A DNA stretch of 32,865 nt from Micromonospora sp. ATCC 39149 (GCF_000158815.1 NZ_GG657738.1:1877754-1910618); one strand, 5' to 3'. Shown: positions 1-9,514, counted from the stretch's first letter. Numbers and translations: made by a program. The notes: generated by a model from the sequence alone, not told the origin.

Positions 1-2478
1 CGTCGGGGTGAGGGTCGGGGTGGGGGTGGGGGTCAGGGTCGGTGACGGCGTCACCCCGGGTCGCGCCGCGCGGTAGGTGTGGCCGGCGCGGACGGCGAAC
101 TGGACGACGTCGGTCTCCGGCCGGGTGACGGTCGGCGTGCTGCCGTCGGTGACGTCGACGAGGGTGAAGCTGCCGGTGAGGAGCCGGGCACGCATCTTCA
201 GCGTGCCGTCGCGGTCGGCGCGGACGCTGATCTCGTCGGCCTGGCCGCTGGTCCAGGCAACGCCGACGGTGTATCCGCCCCGACCGCGCAGGCCCGCGAC
301 CTGCCCGGTGGGCCACGCGGTCGGCAACGCGGGCAGCACGTGCAGCTCCCCGGTGTGGCTGTGCAGGAGCATCTCGGCGATGCCGGAGGTGGCGCCGAAG
401 TTGCCGTCGATCTGGAACGGTGGGTGCAGGTCGAACATGTTCGGGGCGAGCCGGTCGGTGCGCACCAGGTCCTTCAGGAGCTTGTGGGCGCGGGCGGCGT
501 CCTCCAGGCGGGCCCAGAAGTTGATCTTCCAGGCGAGGGACCAGCCGGTACCGTCGTCGCCGCGCAGTTCCAGCGTCCGGCGCGCGGCCTCGTAGAGCTG
601 CGGGGTGCCGCGCTTGGTGATCTGGTTGCTGGGGTGCAGGCCGTACAGGTGGGAGACGTGCCGGTGGGTCCGCTCGGTCTCGATCCAGTCGGCAAGCCAC
701 TCCTGGATGTTGCCGCGTGAGCCGACGCGGCTCGGCGGCAGCCGGTCCTTGGCCGTCCGCACCTGTGACCGGAAGGTGGTGTCCACGCCGAGCGTCTCGC
801 TGGCTCGGGCCGCGGCGTCGAACAGGTCGCGCAGGATCTGGTTGTCCATCGTGGGACCCGCGCAGACGCTGACGTTCGAGTGGTGGGGAAGTTCCGGCGA
901 GTTCGACGGGTTCGTGACCAGGTAGTTGAGCGTCGGATGGACGACCAGGGTGTCGAGGAAGAACTGGGCGGCGCCCTTCAGGGCCGGGTAGTTGGCCTGC
1001 AGGAAGCCGACGTCGCCGGTGAACAGGTAGTGCTCCCAGATGAGCGTGGCCAGCCAGGCGCCGCCGGTCTGCCACATGCCCCACAGCGCCCCGTCGACGA
1101 CCGACGCGCCCCGCCAAGCGTCCGTGTTGTGGTGGGTGACCCAGCCCCCGGCACCGTACTGGGCCTGGGCGACGCGCGCGCCGGTCACCGTCAGGTCCTT
1201 GATCATGTCGAAGACCGGCAGGAAGCACTCGGACAGGTTCGTCGTGTCGGCAGGCCAGTAGTTCATCGGCAGGTTGGCGTTGATGGTGTACTTCGAGTCC
1301 CAGGACGGTGCCAGGGAGTCGTTCCAGATGCCCTGTAGGTTCGCCGGCTGGGTGCCCGGCCGCGAGGAGGAGATCAGCAGGTACCGCCCGAACTGGAACA
1401 GCAGCGCGGAGAACTGTGGATCGTTGGAACTCGCATGCTGCGCGATCCGCACGTCGGTCGGCTGGTCCGCTGCGGCCGTGCGTCCCAGGTTGATGGTCAC
1501 CCGGTTGAACAGCGCCTGGTAGTCGGCGATGTGGCGGCTGCGCAGCTGGTCGATGCTCACGGTCCGGGCGGCGTTCAGGCGGGTACGCGCGATGCCCTGG
1601 TAGTCGCCGTTGACGGTGCGGTAGTTGACGTAGCTGGACGCGATCGAGATCAGCACGGTCACGCTCGTGGCGCCGGATACCCGCAGGGTGCCGCCGGAGC
1701 TGCTGACCGTGCCGCCCGTCGCGACGGCGTGGGCCAGGGCGAGGAAACGCACCGAACCGTTGATGCCCTCCATGCTGCCGGAGATGCCGTCGGCGGCGAT
1801 CGTGTTGGCGTCCGGGCTCGACATGGTTGTGCGTTGCGGGCTGTCGAAGGTGGCGCTGAACGTGATCGAGCTGGCGCGGTCGGCGGTCAGCCGCAGCACG
1901 ATCACCTGGTCGGGCGCGCTGGCGAACACCTCGCGCTGGTACCGGACGCCGTTGAGCACGTACGTCGTGGTGACGGTGGCCGTGGTGAGGTCGAGCGTCC
2001 GGTTGTACTGTGACGCCCCGCTGGCCGAGCCGAAGGCGAGCCGGAGGTTGCCCACGGTCTGGTAGGCGAGCTGACCGCCCGGCGTCCCCATCATCGTCTG
2101 GTTGATCAGGTCCTGCGCCGAGGACCACTGGTCGGCGAAGACGCGCCGGCGGATCTCGGCCAGGTTCGCCGCGCCACGGGTGTTGGCGGAGTCGTACGGG
2201 CCGCCGGCCCAGACGGTGTCCTCGTTGAGTTGCAGCCGTTCGGTGTCGACGTTGCCGAACACCATGGCACCGAGACGCCCGTTGCCGATCGGCAACGCGC
2301 GGAGCCAGTCGGTGCCCGCCCCCTCGTCGTACCACAGCGCCATGTCGCCGGCGGCCAGCACCTGCGGCGGCGCCACCGAGCCGGCCCGGGCGGCGGCGGT
2401 CCACGCGGCCGGCAGCAGCGCGGCCCCGGCTCCCACCGCCCCGGCCTTGAGCACGTTCCTTCGTGTCACTTCAGACAT
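1..2478 (-). CDS. Secreted GH95 alpha-L-fucosidase, C-terminus cut by window edge
   Basis: Glycoside hydrolase family 95 enzymes remove alpha-1,2-linked L-fucose (some members L-galactose) from plant and host glycans. The frame is open for 826 codons from ATG 2478 to base 1. The start has GGGAG five bases upstream. Residues 1-35 look like a Tat signal (TRRNVLKAG followed by an Ala-rich stretch). GH95 landmarks in order: INANLPMNYW near residue 396 (the Asn residues that help the catalytic water), SPE near 525 and TMDNQILRDLF near 540 (general-acid region), HRHVSHLYGLHPSNQ near 605, and QIDGNFG near 687 (catalytic Asp region). After about residue 805 the chain becomes a Pro-Thr linker, so at least one more domain, probably a carbohydrate-binding module, lies beyond the window. 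The start is 21 bases after the esterase gene stop, so the two are probably co-transcribed. Family is clear; substrate is inferred. Confidence 0.92.
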   Translation of the reverse strand, partial: MSEVTRRNVLKAGAVGAGAALLPAAWTAAARAGSVAPPQVLAAGDMALWYDEGAGTDWLRALPIGNGRLGAMVFGNVDTERLQLNEDTVWAGGPYDSANTRGAANLAEIRRRVFADQWSSAQDLINQTMMGTPGGQLAYQTVGNLRLAFGSASGASQYNRTLDLTTATVTTTYVLNGVRYQREVFASAPDQVIVLRLTADRASSITFSATFDSPQRTTMSSPDANTIAADGISGSMEGINGSVRFLALAHAVATGGTVSSSGGTLRVSGATSVTVLISIASSYVNYRTVNGDYQGIARTRLNAARTVSIDQLRSRHIADYQALFNRVTINLGRTAAADQPTDVRIAQHASSNDPQFSALLFQFGRYLLISSSRPGTQPANLQGIWNDSLAPSWDSKYTINANLPMNYWPADTTNLSECFLPVFDMIKDLTVTGARVAQAQYGAGGWVTHHNTDAWRGASVVDGALWGMWQTGGAWLATLIWEHYLFTGDVGFLQANYPALKGAAQFFLDTLVVHPTLNYLVTNPSNSPELPHHSNVSVCAGPTMDNQILRDLFDAAARASETLGVDTTFRSQVRTAKDRLPPSRVGSRGNIQEWLADWIETERTHRHVSHLYGLHPSNQITKRGTPQLYEAARRTLELRGDDGTGWSLAWKINFWARLEDAARAHKLLKDLVRTDRLAPNMFDLHPPFQIDGNFGATSGIAEMLLHSHTGELHVLPALPTAWPTGQVAGLRGRGGYTVGVAWTSGQADEISVRADRDGTLKMRARLLTGSFTLVDVTDGSTPTVTRPETDVVQFAVRAGHTYRAARPGVTPSPTLTPTPTPTLTPT

Positions 2479-2499
2479 GATCTCTCCCAATCACGCGGG

Positions 2500-3750
2500 T
2501 CAGAGGCTGACGCAGCTGAGCGACGGTGTCGTCGGCGTACCGCCGGCGACGAACCCGAACGTCGTGGACGTGCCGGCGGGCAGGTTGCCGTTCCAGATCT
2601 CGTTGGAGACGTTCTGGGTGCTGCCGGCGGGGGCGTTGCGACCGCCCCAGATCTGGGTGATGGTCTGCCCGTTGGCGAGCGTCCAGCTCACCCGCCACCC
2701 GCTGATGGCGGAGGTGCCGGCGGTCACCTTGACCTCGGCCTGGAAGCCGCCCGACCACTGACCCACGGTCTGGTACGTGGCGGCGCAGCCGTCCGGTGCC
2801 GGGGTGGTCGGCGGGGTGGTCGGCGGGGTGCCGGCGAACTGGGTGAAGAACCGCCACACCTCGCCCGGGACCCAGGTCCGCGAGCCGCTGTCGCCGCTGG
2901 CGCCGTCCTGCGGAGCGGCGATGTGACCACCGTCGAACGCCGCCCACACCACCGGGTAGCCGGACCGGCAGCCGGAGTAGCTGAAGACCGTGTGCGTCAG
3001 GCTGCCCGCCCTCGGCTCCGGCGGGCTCGCGGCCGTGCAGCCGTTGTTGCGGACGAAGCGGTCGCGCAGCGATCGTCCAGTGGCGATGTTGTCGCCGATG
3101 CCGTGCACCCCGAGGTACGCGAACGGCTGGGTGCCGCCGCTGCATCCGCTGAGCGTGCCGGGGGAGGATTGGACCGCGACCGCCCGGAAGACGTTCGGCC
3201 GGGCGCAGGCCAGTGCGTAGCTCATGGCGCCGCCGTAGCTGAAGCCGATGGAGAACCGCTGCGTCGTGTCGACACACAGGCCGCTCTCGATCCGGCGGAG
3301 CATGTCGTCGACGAACGTGAGGTCCTCGCCGCCGGAGTTGGCCCAGCCGTTGTCGATGCCCTGCGGGGCCACGAAGATCGTGCTGTTGTTCGCCAGCCGT
3401 AGTAGGCCGTAGTAGGCCCACACGTCCCGCTGCACCGTCTGGCCCGTCGCGACGTCAACGGCGGTGCCGCCCCACCAGTGGAACCCGAAGACCAGCCGGT
3501 ACGGCCGGTTGGCGTCGTAGCCGTCGGGGACCCGCAGGATAAACGTCCGGTTCTTGCCGTTGCTCTGGATCGTGTGCGTCCCGCTGGCCAGCGTCGGGGC
3601 CTTACCGCAGCCGGCCGTCGCCGCCGCCGTGCCCACCTGCGCGGCCTGGGCGGGGCCCCCGAGGCCGCCACCGACCATCGCGGCACCCATGCCGAGGGCC
3701 AGCAGCGTCGCGACCGCGACGGATGCGAACCGGGATCTGTGTCGTGACAT
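2500..3750 (-). CDS. Secreted CE1-type (feruloyl/acetyl-xylan) esterase with CBM2
   Basis: A 416-residue secreted esterase expected to cut ferulate or acetate esters on plant cell-wall xylan or pectin. An alpha/beta-hydrolase domain (about 45-305) has oxyanion segment GFHWWGG, nucleophile motif GFSYGG (Ser171), a likely Asp220 (HGIGD) and His276 (DGGHIAAP). A Thr-Pro linker (309-320) leads to a C-terminal CBM2 domain (about 322-413, beginning at Cys322 and ending CVSL), which binds cellulose or xylan. The signal peptide is residues 1-37 (Ala-rich, PAQAA cut). I chose the second in-frame ATG (3750) because GAGGAG sits at proper distance; ATG 3765 lacks a ribosome site. It lies between the broken CBM42 gene and the GH95 gene on the same strand with short gaps, which fits a debranching operon. 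The choice between feruloyl and acetyl esterase, or a PHB-depolymerase-like ester substrate, cannot be made by eye. Confidence 0.88.
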   Translation of the reverse strand: MSRHRSRFASVAVATLLALGMGAAMVGGGLGGPAQAAQVGTAAATAGCGKAPTLASGTHTIQSNGKNRTFILRVPDGYDANRPYRLVFGFHWWGGTAVDVATGQTVQRDVWAYYGLLRLANNSTIFVAPQGIDNGWANSGGEDLTFVDDMLRRIESGLCVDTTQRFSIGFSYGGAMSYALACARPNVFRAVAVQSSPGTLSGCSGGTQPFAYLGVHGIGDNIATGRSLRDRFVRNNGCTAASPPEPRAGSLTHTVFSYSGCRSGYPVVWAAFDGGHIAAPQDGASGDSGSRTWVPGEVWRFFTQFAGTPPTTPPTTPAPDGCAATYQTVGQWSGGFQAEVKVTAGTSAISGWRVSWTLANGQTITQIWGGRNAPAGSTQNVSNEIWNGNLPAGTSTTFGFVAGGTPTTPSLSCVSL

Positions 3751-3800
3751 CACGTGTCTCCTCATGCCGGGAGGCGGGTGAGTGATGGTGTGGACGGTGC

Positions 3801-4162
3801 TCAGGACGTGATGCGGAAGGTGGCGTCCTGCCGGTCGCTCGCGCTCGCCCTCGCGCCGAGCGGGTCGATCCGCAGCAGGTAGCCCGCACGAAGTAGTCCG
3901 GGAGGTTCGACGACCTGAGCCGCACCCAGTTCGGCTTGCCCCAGTGAAAGACCAGACCGCTGTACTCGGCGTCGCTGGTCCCAGACATCGAGCCGCGCTT
4001 GGCGTTCAGCGGCGGGGTGTAGTCACGCTGGTCGAGTGCCGTCCACGAGTTGCCGCCGATGTTCGAGGTGGACCAGATGTAGTGGCGAGCGCACCCGACG
4101 CGGCCACAGCCTTGATGTGGCCTTCGACTGATCGCCACGATACTGAGCCCTTCTGACGTCAC
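3801..4162 (-). pseudogene. Remnant of arabinofuranosidase-type enzyme with CBM42 (AbfB) tail, frameshifted
   Basis: Reading from 4162 downward, one frame gives a scrap that could be the end of a catalytic domain (ARHYIWSTSNIGGNSW). It then gives a CBM42-like segment (VRLRSSNLPDYFVRA) typical of the arabinose-binding AbfB domain. Near 3880 the frame breaks: the next base frame continues with GYLLRIDPLGARASAS and ends DATFRITS at the TGA 3801-3803, which is the normal end of such a domain. One base is therefore missing in the GTGCGGGCTAC stretch. The catalytic domain is absent: only about 200 bases separate this scrap from the operator at 4361. The family of the lost catalytic part (GH43-like by the look of the scrap) is a guess; the CBM42 assignment is firmer. 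The gene sits at the head of the esterase and fucosidase operon. Confidence 0.7.
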
Positions 4163-4360
4163 GCTTGTTGCACGGGCTGGTCGAAACGGTGGAGTTCCTG
4201 GGCGGACGGGCCCGGCGTCAGGGGCAGGGCGAAGGAGGCCGCCACCGTCGTTCGGGCCCCGGTTCTGGTGGGGAACGCAGCCGACAGGGTTCGACGGCGC
4301 CGGCCGTCACCGGCGGGGCACGCCCTGCGCGATGATCAGATCAGCGGCGAGGAACGTCGC

Positions 4361-4374
4361 TGTTAGCGTTAACA
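4361..4374. promoter_or_regulatory. LacI-family-type operator
   Basis: TGTTAGCGTTAACA is a near-perfect dyad (12 of 14 positions symmetric). TGTTAGCGCTAACA-like sites are common before plant-polysaccharide genes of actinomycetes and are read by LacI-family sugar repressors. It lies just upstream of the broken arabinofuranosidase gene and its operon. No LacI gene is in the window, so the regulator is not identified. Confidence 0.6.
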
Positions 4375-4880
4375 GGTGCCGCCCGCGCACCCTGTCATCG
4401 GCATACGTCGATGCCTGTGGCGTCCGAGCTCCCGACGGTGCGCCACTGTCGCCCACATGGACTCTCATGGATGGATGCATCGCCCGTCAAGATGTGACGA
4501 TAAGGTTTCGCAAGTTTCTCGTTTCGACACCGGCCCGGCCGACACTTTCGGAGCAACCTACTCGGGGGCGACGTTCGAGCCCTCGGCAGCCGGCGGCGCG
4601 CCACGACCAGGCACCGCGAAGCGGTGGGTCAACCAGCCCGAACGCGCTCCCGGGGTCGGCGGGACGCACATTCCGCCGCCCGGCCCGCCCAGGACCAAGG
4701 CGGCGGCCCTCGAGCCCGACGGGGACTCTCGGTAGCGCGCAAGCCGAAACATTATCGCAACCATTTTCGCCGCGCGGCGCCCGCGACCGTGTGGTCCGGA
4801 CCCGCTACCCCCGGATTTGCCCAGCTCGCAGGCGAGTGGGTGCTCGATGCGCGACTTGCCCGACCAGTGGGCCAGCTCAC
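4375..4880. other. Non-coding stretch; GAAAC repeats near 4505-4530
   Basis: No convincing gene on either strand. Read on the minus strand, 4503-4530 contains three spaced copies of GAAAC (CGAAAC, GAGAAAC, GCGAAAC). GAAAC/CTTTCG half-sites occur before hemicellulase genes in actinomycetes, so this could be the original upstream control region of the debranching operon. The rest shows nothing recognisable. Confidence 0.35.
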
Positions 4881-4909
4881 TTCCCAGGGCAAGAACGGCG
4901 AGTTAACAT
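4881..4909 (+). promoter_or_regulatory. Candidate promoter of the TetR-GNAT operon
   Basis: TTCCCA (4881-4886), a 17-base gap and TAACAT (4904-4909) resemble a sigma-70-type promoter. The expected transcript start would fall inside the dyad at 4908-4935. Match to consensus is only moderate. Confidence 0.35.
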
Positions 4910-4935
4910 AACACTCGTTGCGCAACAGTGGTTAT
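4908..4935. promoter_or_regulatory. Dyad operator, probably for the adjacent TetR
   Basis: A 28-base interrupted palindrome: ATAAC, four bases, the perfect core GTTGCGCAAC (4917-4926), four bases, GTTAT. It overlaps the candidate -10 and lies 13 bases before the TetR start codon. Position and symmetry fit autorepression, the usual mode of TetR regulators. Inferred from position; binding is not shown. Confidence 0.65.
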
Positions 4936-4948
4936 GCAAAGGGGTCGG

Positions 4949-5548
4949 ATGCCGAAGCAGGTAGACCACGAAGAACGACGGGAGACGATCTCGCAGGCCG
5001 TCTGGCAGGTCGTCTCGGACAGCGGTCTCGAGGGCCTGACGCTGCGTGCGGTCGCAGCCGCCGCGGGCTGCACCACGGGCATGGTCACCCACTACTTCTC
5101 CGGGAAGAAGATGCTGCTCGCCCATGCCCGTACCGAGATGCACCGCCGGATGGCGGCCCGTATCGACACACTGCCCGCTGCCGCCAGCGCCCGCGACACC
5201 CTCTACGCCGTCGCCGAGCAGGCACTGCCACTGGACAGCGAACGACACCTGGAAGCCGTTGTCTGGTCCCAGTTCCTGCTCACCACCCGCCACGACCCTG
5301 CTCTGCTCGCCGAGCACACCCGCAGCCACGCCTCTTGGATCCGTCGCCTGACCGGCCTGGTGCGCGCCGCCTGCCCGGCTGTTACTGAACCGGAGCTCCT
5401 CGACGACCGGGTGCGCAGCCTGGTCGCCTGCCTGGACGGTCTCGCCCTCAATGCCGTGACCGACCCGGACGCCTATCCGCCCGACCTGCAGCGGCGCGTG
5501 CTGCAGACCCAGCTCGACCTGATCGTCGAAAGGAACCACAGCAAGTGA
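4949..5548 (+). CDS. TetR/AcrR-family transcriptional regulator
   Basis: A 199-residue TetR-family repressor. The N-terminal helix-turn-helix (about residues 10-58) shows the family pattern: LTLRAVAAAAGCTTGMVTHY followed by FSGKKMLL. The rest is an all-helical ligand-binding and dimer domain of normal size, similar in style to BetI-type members. I chose ATG 4949 because AAAGGGG lies five bases upstream; the upstream GTG 4928 and ATG 4934 fall inside the dyad. The stop overlaps the start of the acetyltransferase (GTGA), so both are made from one message. The 28-base dyad at its start suggests it represses this operon. The ligand is unknown. Confidence 0.88.
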   Translation: MPKQVDHEERRETISQAVWQVVSDSGLEGLTLRAVAAAAGCTTGMVTHYFSGKKMLLAHARTEMHRRMAARIDTLPAAASARDTLYAVAEQALPLDSERHLEAVVWSQFLLTTRHDPALLAEHTRSHASWIRRLTGLVRAACPAVTEPELLDDRVRSLVACLDGLALNAVTDPDAYPPDLQRRVLQTQLDLIVERNHSK

Positions 5549-6453
5549 CCACCTCCGCCCCGGCCATCACCGCCGTCGCGGCCGACGACCCGAGGATCCT
5601 CCGGCTCATCCGGGACCTCGACGCCGACCTCACCGCCCGCTATCCCGACGAGCCCTGCACCGGCGGCGCCCACATCCACCCCGCGATACGCTTCCTGCTC
5701 GCCGAGGCGGACGGCCGACCGGTCGGCTGCTGCGCCGTACAGCCTTTCCCGACACCGGACACGGCGGCCGAACTCAAGCGCATGTACGTCGCCCCCGAGG
5801 CACGGGGCCGAGGCGTCGCCGCCCGACTGCTGGCCGAGGCGGAGCGCACCGCCGCCAGCTTCGGCCACACCGAGATGCGCCTGGAGACGGCCGTCCACCA
5901 GCCCGAGGCCATCGCGCTGTACACCCGGGCCGGCTACCTGCCAATCCCCAACTACCCGCCATACCAGCACAAGTCGCTCAGCCGCTGCTACGCGAAGCCC
6001 CTGCCGCTGCCCGCGGCCCGATCGGCGGACAGGGAGGAACTCACGGCCTTCCTCACGGGCCAGGGGCTCTCGCCCCAGGACGTCCTCGCGCCCGGCACCC
6101 GGTACTGGCTCATTAGGGATGCGGCCGGCCCAGCCGTGGCTGCGGGCCTGGAGCGGCAGGGTCACTGCGTGCTGCTGCGCAGCGTCGCCGTCCGGCCCGA
6201 TCTTCGGGGATGCGGAGCCGCACGGCGGCTGGTCGAGCACGTCCTCGCGGAAGCGGCTGCGCAGGAAGGACGTACGGCATACGTGTTCTCCACGAGCGCC
6301 GGGGCTTTCTGGGAGCGGCTCGGGTTCCGGCCGGTGCCGGTCGCCGAAGCCGCCGAGGTCATGCCCGATGCGCCACAGGTCCGTCGATACCGCGAGACAG
6401 GAGCACTGGCCGACGAGGCCGCATGGCGCCGTGACCTCGCCGACGCACTCTGA
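5545..6453 (+). CDS. Double-domain GNAT acetyltransferase (ArsN2-like second domain)
   Basis: A 302-residue protein made of two GNAT N-acetyltransferase domains. Domain one (about 5-155) carries the acetyl-CoA motif EARGRGVAARLL after LKRMYVAP. Domain two (about 160-265) carries LRSVAVRPDLRGCGAARRLV and then TSAGAFWERLGFRPV. The second half resembles the ArsN2 group often found with arsenic genes, in which the segment LRSVAV...LRGxG is typical; no arsenic gene is nearby. In domain two the usual glycine pattern is LRGCGAARR, still acceptable for CoA binding. The GTG start overlaps the TetR stop, with AAAGGA upstream. Acceptor substrate is unknown; likely a small amine or a toxic compound sensed by the TetR. 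Convergent with the LuxR-type gene downstream. Confidence 0.85.
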   Translation: MTTSAPAITAVAADDPRILRLIRDLDADLTARYPDEPCTGGAHIHPAIRFLLAEADGRPVGCCAVQPFPTPDTAAELKRMYVAPEARGRGVAARLLAEAERTAASFGHTEMRLETAVHQPEAIALYTRAGYLPIPNYPPYQHKSLSRCYAKPLPLPAARSADREELTAFLTGQGLSPQDVLAPGTRYWLIRDAAGPAVAAGLERQGHCVLLRSVAVRPDLRGCGAARRLVEHVLAEAAAQEGRTAYVFSTSAGAFWERLGFRPVPVAEAAEVMPDAPQVRRYRETGALADEAAWRRDLADAL

Positions 6454-6495
6454 TCAGTCGCCTCGCTCTTTCGTCACTCCTTTCCTGGTCCTGCC

Positions 6496-9405
6496 CTATT
6501 CCTCAAGGAGGTGTAGGCGGTGGGCGGTGGCGCTGGCCTCGCCCCGGCTGTTGACGCCGAGTTTGGCCAGGATGTTGGAGACGTGCACGCTGGCGGTCTT
6601 CGCACTGATGAACAGTTGCTCACCGATCTGGCGGTTGGACCGGCCCGCTGCGACGAGATGGAGCACCTCGATTTCGCGATCCGTCAGCCCGCGGCGTTCG
6701 AGTTCTCCGGTACGGGCGCGCGGTTCGGCCTGTGCGCCGAACGGAAGATTGCTGCTACGGGCGAGTAGACGGACCTGTTCGGACAGTGACTCGGCGCCGA
6801 GGCGGTCGGCTTGTTCAGCGGCCGCCAGAATCCATCGCCGTGCGGTGGGACGGTCGCCAACGCCGAGGGCTGCTTCCGCGGCGCGCAGCCGTGCGCGGGC
6901 GGCGGGGTAGGGGCTGCCGACTGCGTCCCATGCCTCGACCACATCGGGCCAGGAAATGGCCGGTTCTCCGGTCTCTGCCGCGAACTCGGTGGCATAGGCC
7001 CGAAACAGCGGGGTGTGAGTGGGGAGATGGGCCGCGACGGCCCGCAGTGCGTCGACCGCACCATCGCCGGTGGCGGAGCGGGACCGAACTCGGGCTCGAA
7101 TCCGAGCGTGCGTTTCGATCCGGCCGCCGATCGTGACCAGTGGCCAGGCGTACAGAGCGAGACTGGTGCCGGTTACGGCGGGCAGCGCCGCGGCGACGGT
7201 TGCTTGCGCGGCACTGATCCGGTTCTCGGCAAGCGCGATCTCGGCTTCGAGCCGGGTCACCGCCAGGGCTGTCGGGCCGGGATGGGACACCGGGCCCAGC
7301 AGGGTACGGGCGAGGGACAGTTGTTCGCGTGCGGTTTCGATCTCGCCGCGGGCGAAGGCAATCTCGGCACGCAGGGCGTACAGCGCAGCGCTGAACACAT
7401 TGGGTGGGTCCATGTCGAGGGCTGTCGCACTGGTCGATTCGGCCTCGTCCCACCGGCCGACGGCGGTGAGCGCGGCGCAGAGATGGGCGGCGAGCAGCGC
7501 CCCGAGGGTTCGGCTGACGCCTGACCCGTACGCCGCGTCAAGACCGGCGTGCGCGGCGTCGATCATGGCTGGATAGTGCCCGAGGTTGGCCAGGGCCTCG
7601 GCGATGTTGAGTTGCGCCCTCGCCACCTGCACCAGATCGTTGTGTTCGTTGGCCCGGTCTCTCACCGCCTGCAGGGTCGCCAGGCTCTCGTCGTAGGCGC
7701 CGAGTTGGCACAGCACCCAGCCCAGCGTCGTACGGGCGTTGGCCGTCACCTTGACGTCGCCCAGGTCGGCGGCGAGTTGGGCCGCCTCCTCAGCGGCGTC
7801 CCGGGCCCGGCCGGGATGCCCGCGAAGCGCGAACACCGCAGAGACGAGATCGAGCACGCCCGCGCGAATGTGCGCAGGTGCGGCAGGCAGCAGCCGAACT
7901 GCTTCCTCCACCGACGTGAGCGCGCCATCGCGGTCGAGATTGTGCAATGTCATACCGCGATGGGCGAGCAGCTTCGCGGCCCGGCCGGGCTCCCGCGCCT
8001 GGTCGATCTCGGCGAGTGCCCGGTCGATCAGGCCGAGCGCGCGAACATCCTCGCCAGCCCAGGTCGCCGCGCCGACAGCCGCCTCGAACAGGTCGAGCCG
8101 GTTGTGCCCGGACAGCTGTTCTGCACCCGGTACACGCGGCCACAGGTCCAGCGTGCGCTCGATGATATGGGCTTGCTCGGCGCGGGCGTGCATGTTTCCG
8201 GCGACCTCCGCGGACCGTACCAGCGCGGGCAACGCTTTTCGGTCCTCGCCCGCGCCGTGCCAGTGGTGGGCGATCTGCGCGGCGAGCCGATCCGCCGGCA
8301 CCGTGCTGGGATCAGCCTCGATCGCTTCGGCATACCGGCGGTGCATCCGTGCCCGCTCCGCGGGCAGGAGATCCGCGGCGGTTAGCTCACGCAGCAACCC
8401 GTGCCGGAACTCGTATCCCTCCTCGGTAGCGACCAGCACCTGCCCGGCCGTGGCGGCCCGCAACGCGTCCAGCAGCCGTGTCTCGTCCAGGCCCGCAGTG
8501 GCGGCGAGCAGGCGGTGGGGGACTTCGCGCCCACCGACGGCGGCCAGCCGCACGATGCGCAGCGCGGAGGGGGGAAGCTGTTCGACGCGGTGCAGCAGCA
8601 GGTCGCGGAGGGAGTCCGGGACGTCACCGACCCCATCGACCAGGGCCAGTTCCTCGGCGAACAGGGCGTTGCCACCCGACCGGCGGTATACCTCGTCGAC
8701 CAGCGGCCGGGCGGCCGGAGCGGCGCGCCGCCCGGCAACCAGTTCGGCGATCTCGGCCCTGGAGAACCTTGCCAGCTCGCTGCGGCGTACTCCGCGCAGG
8801 CGCTCCAGCTCGGCGAGGAAGGGGCGCAGCGGGTGGAGGTGGTCCAGATCGTCTGTGCGATAAGCCATGATCGTCAGAACGCGCGCGGCTCGCATGGTAC
8901 GGGCCAGATACCCCAGCAGATCGCGAGTTGAGCGATCGGCCCACTGCAGGTCGTCGATGACGAGCAGTACGGGGCGCTCGGCGCCGAGCCGCCGCAGCAG
9001 AGCGGCGAACAGGTCGAACATCTGCGCCTGGCTGCTTGGGGCCGGTGCCGGTGTGCCCAGCTCCGGAAGCAGCCCCAGCAGGGCGTCGGCGCCCGGCAGC
9101 AGAGCCGGCAACGCCGCTTCGCCCATCTCGTGGACCAGGTCGCGCAGTACGGCGGTAACCGGCGCGAGCGGAAAGCCCTCCACTCCCAGCTCGACGCAGG
9201 CGCTGGACAGGACCCGCATCCCGGACTCCGCCGACCGGTCGGCGACGTGCCGCATCAGGCGCGTCTTGCCGACCCCGACCTCGCCGCCGAACACCACGAA
9301 CTGTGGCTCTCCGGTGTGCGCGAGCCGCACCGCCTCGTCGACCGAAGCCAACTGATCCCGCCGGCCCACGAACACCTTCAACCCCACTTGATCGAGGGTA
9401 CGCAC
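6496..9405 (-). CDS. LuxR-family ATP-binding transcriptional activator (LAL)
   Basis: A giant regulator of about 969 residues. Order: AAA-type ATPase domain starting VFVGRRDQL with Walker A GEVGVGKT (residues 41-48) and Walker [13 protein letters not shown] (near 145); a long TPR-like helical middle rich in Ala and Leu (about 380-880); a C-terminal LuxR/GerE helix-turn-helix ([20 protein letters not shown] onward, last 63 residues). LALs usually activate biosynthetic or catabolic genes. The start is uncertain. GTG 9405 places the ATPase at the N-terminus and leaves 110 bases before the divergent gene; ATG 9495 adds 30 basic, poor-looking residues with a ribosome site too close to it. The divergent genes at 9515-11807 are its most likely targets, but several of those are broken. 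Confidence 0.88.
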   Translation of the reverse strand: MRTLDQVGLKVFVGRRDQLASVDEAVRLAHTGEPQFVVFGGEVGVGKTRLMRHVADRSAESGMRVLSSACVELGVEGFPLAPVTAVLRDLVHEMGEAALPALLPGADALLGLLPELGTPAPAPSSQAQMFDLFAALLRRLGAERPVLLVIDDLQWADRSTRDLLGYLARTMRAARVLTIMAYRTDDLDHLHPLRPFLAELERLRGVRRSELARFSRAEIAELVAGRRAAPAARPLVDEVYRRSGGNALFAEELALVDGVGDVPDSLRDLLLHRVEQLPPSALRIVRLAAVGGREVPHRLLAATAGLDETRLLDALRAATAGQVLVATEEGYEFRHGLLRELTAADLLPAERARMHRRYAEAIEADPSTVPADRLAAQIAHHWHGAGEDRKALPALVRSAEVAGNMHARAEQAHIIERTLDLWPRVPGAEQLSGHNRLDLFEAAVGAATWAGEDVRALGLIDRALAEIDQAREPGRAAKLLAHRGMTLHNLDRDGALTSVEEAVRLLPAAPAHIRAGVLDLVSAVFALRGHPGRARDAAEEAAQLAADLGDVKVTANARTTLGWVLCQLGAYDESLATLQAVRDRANEHNDLVQVARAQLNIAEALANLGHYPAMIDAAHAGLDAAYGSGVSRTLGALLAAHLCAALTAVGRWDEAESTSATALDMDPPNVFSAALYALRAEIAFARGEIETAREQLSLARTLLGPVSHPGPTALAVTRLEAEIALAENRISAAQATVAAALPAVTGTSLALYAWPLVTIGGRIETHARIRARVRSRSATGDGAVDALRAVAAHLPTHTPLFRAYATEFAAETGEPAISWPDVVEAWDAVGSPYPAARARLRAAEAALGVGDRPTARRWILAAAEQADRLGAESLSEQVRLLARSSNLPFGAQAEPRARTGELERRGLTDREIEVLHLVAAGRSNRQIGEQLFISAKTASVHVSNILAKLGVNSRGEASATAHRLHLLEE

Positions 9406-9514
9406 GTCCTGGAGGCGGAATCTAAGGCGGCGGCTAGGGCAGTTGCCCGAGGCGCGGAACCTCTGGTCCCGGGAGGCTCGGTCTATCCAACGCATGCCCT
9501 CCTGGAGGCCGATC

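Noticed and set aside
1..60. Tandem GGGGTG repeats, possible satellite
   Set aside because: They encode the Pro-Thr linker of the GH95 protein in frame.
9130..9514. Upstream part of a 700-codon plus frame that runs into the 9515-11232 region
   Set aside because: Antisense to the ATPase domain of the LuxR-type regulator; only the in-frame segments from 10159 (Tat signal) and 10552 (monooxygenase) are real.
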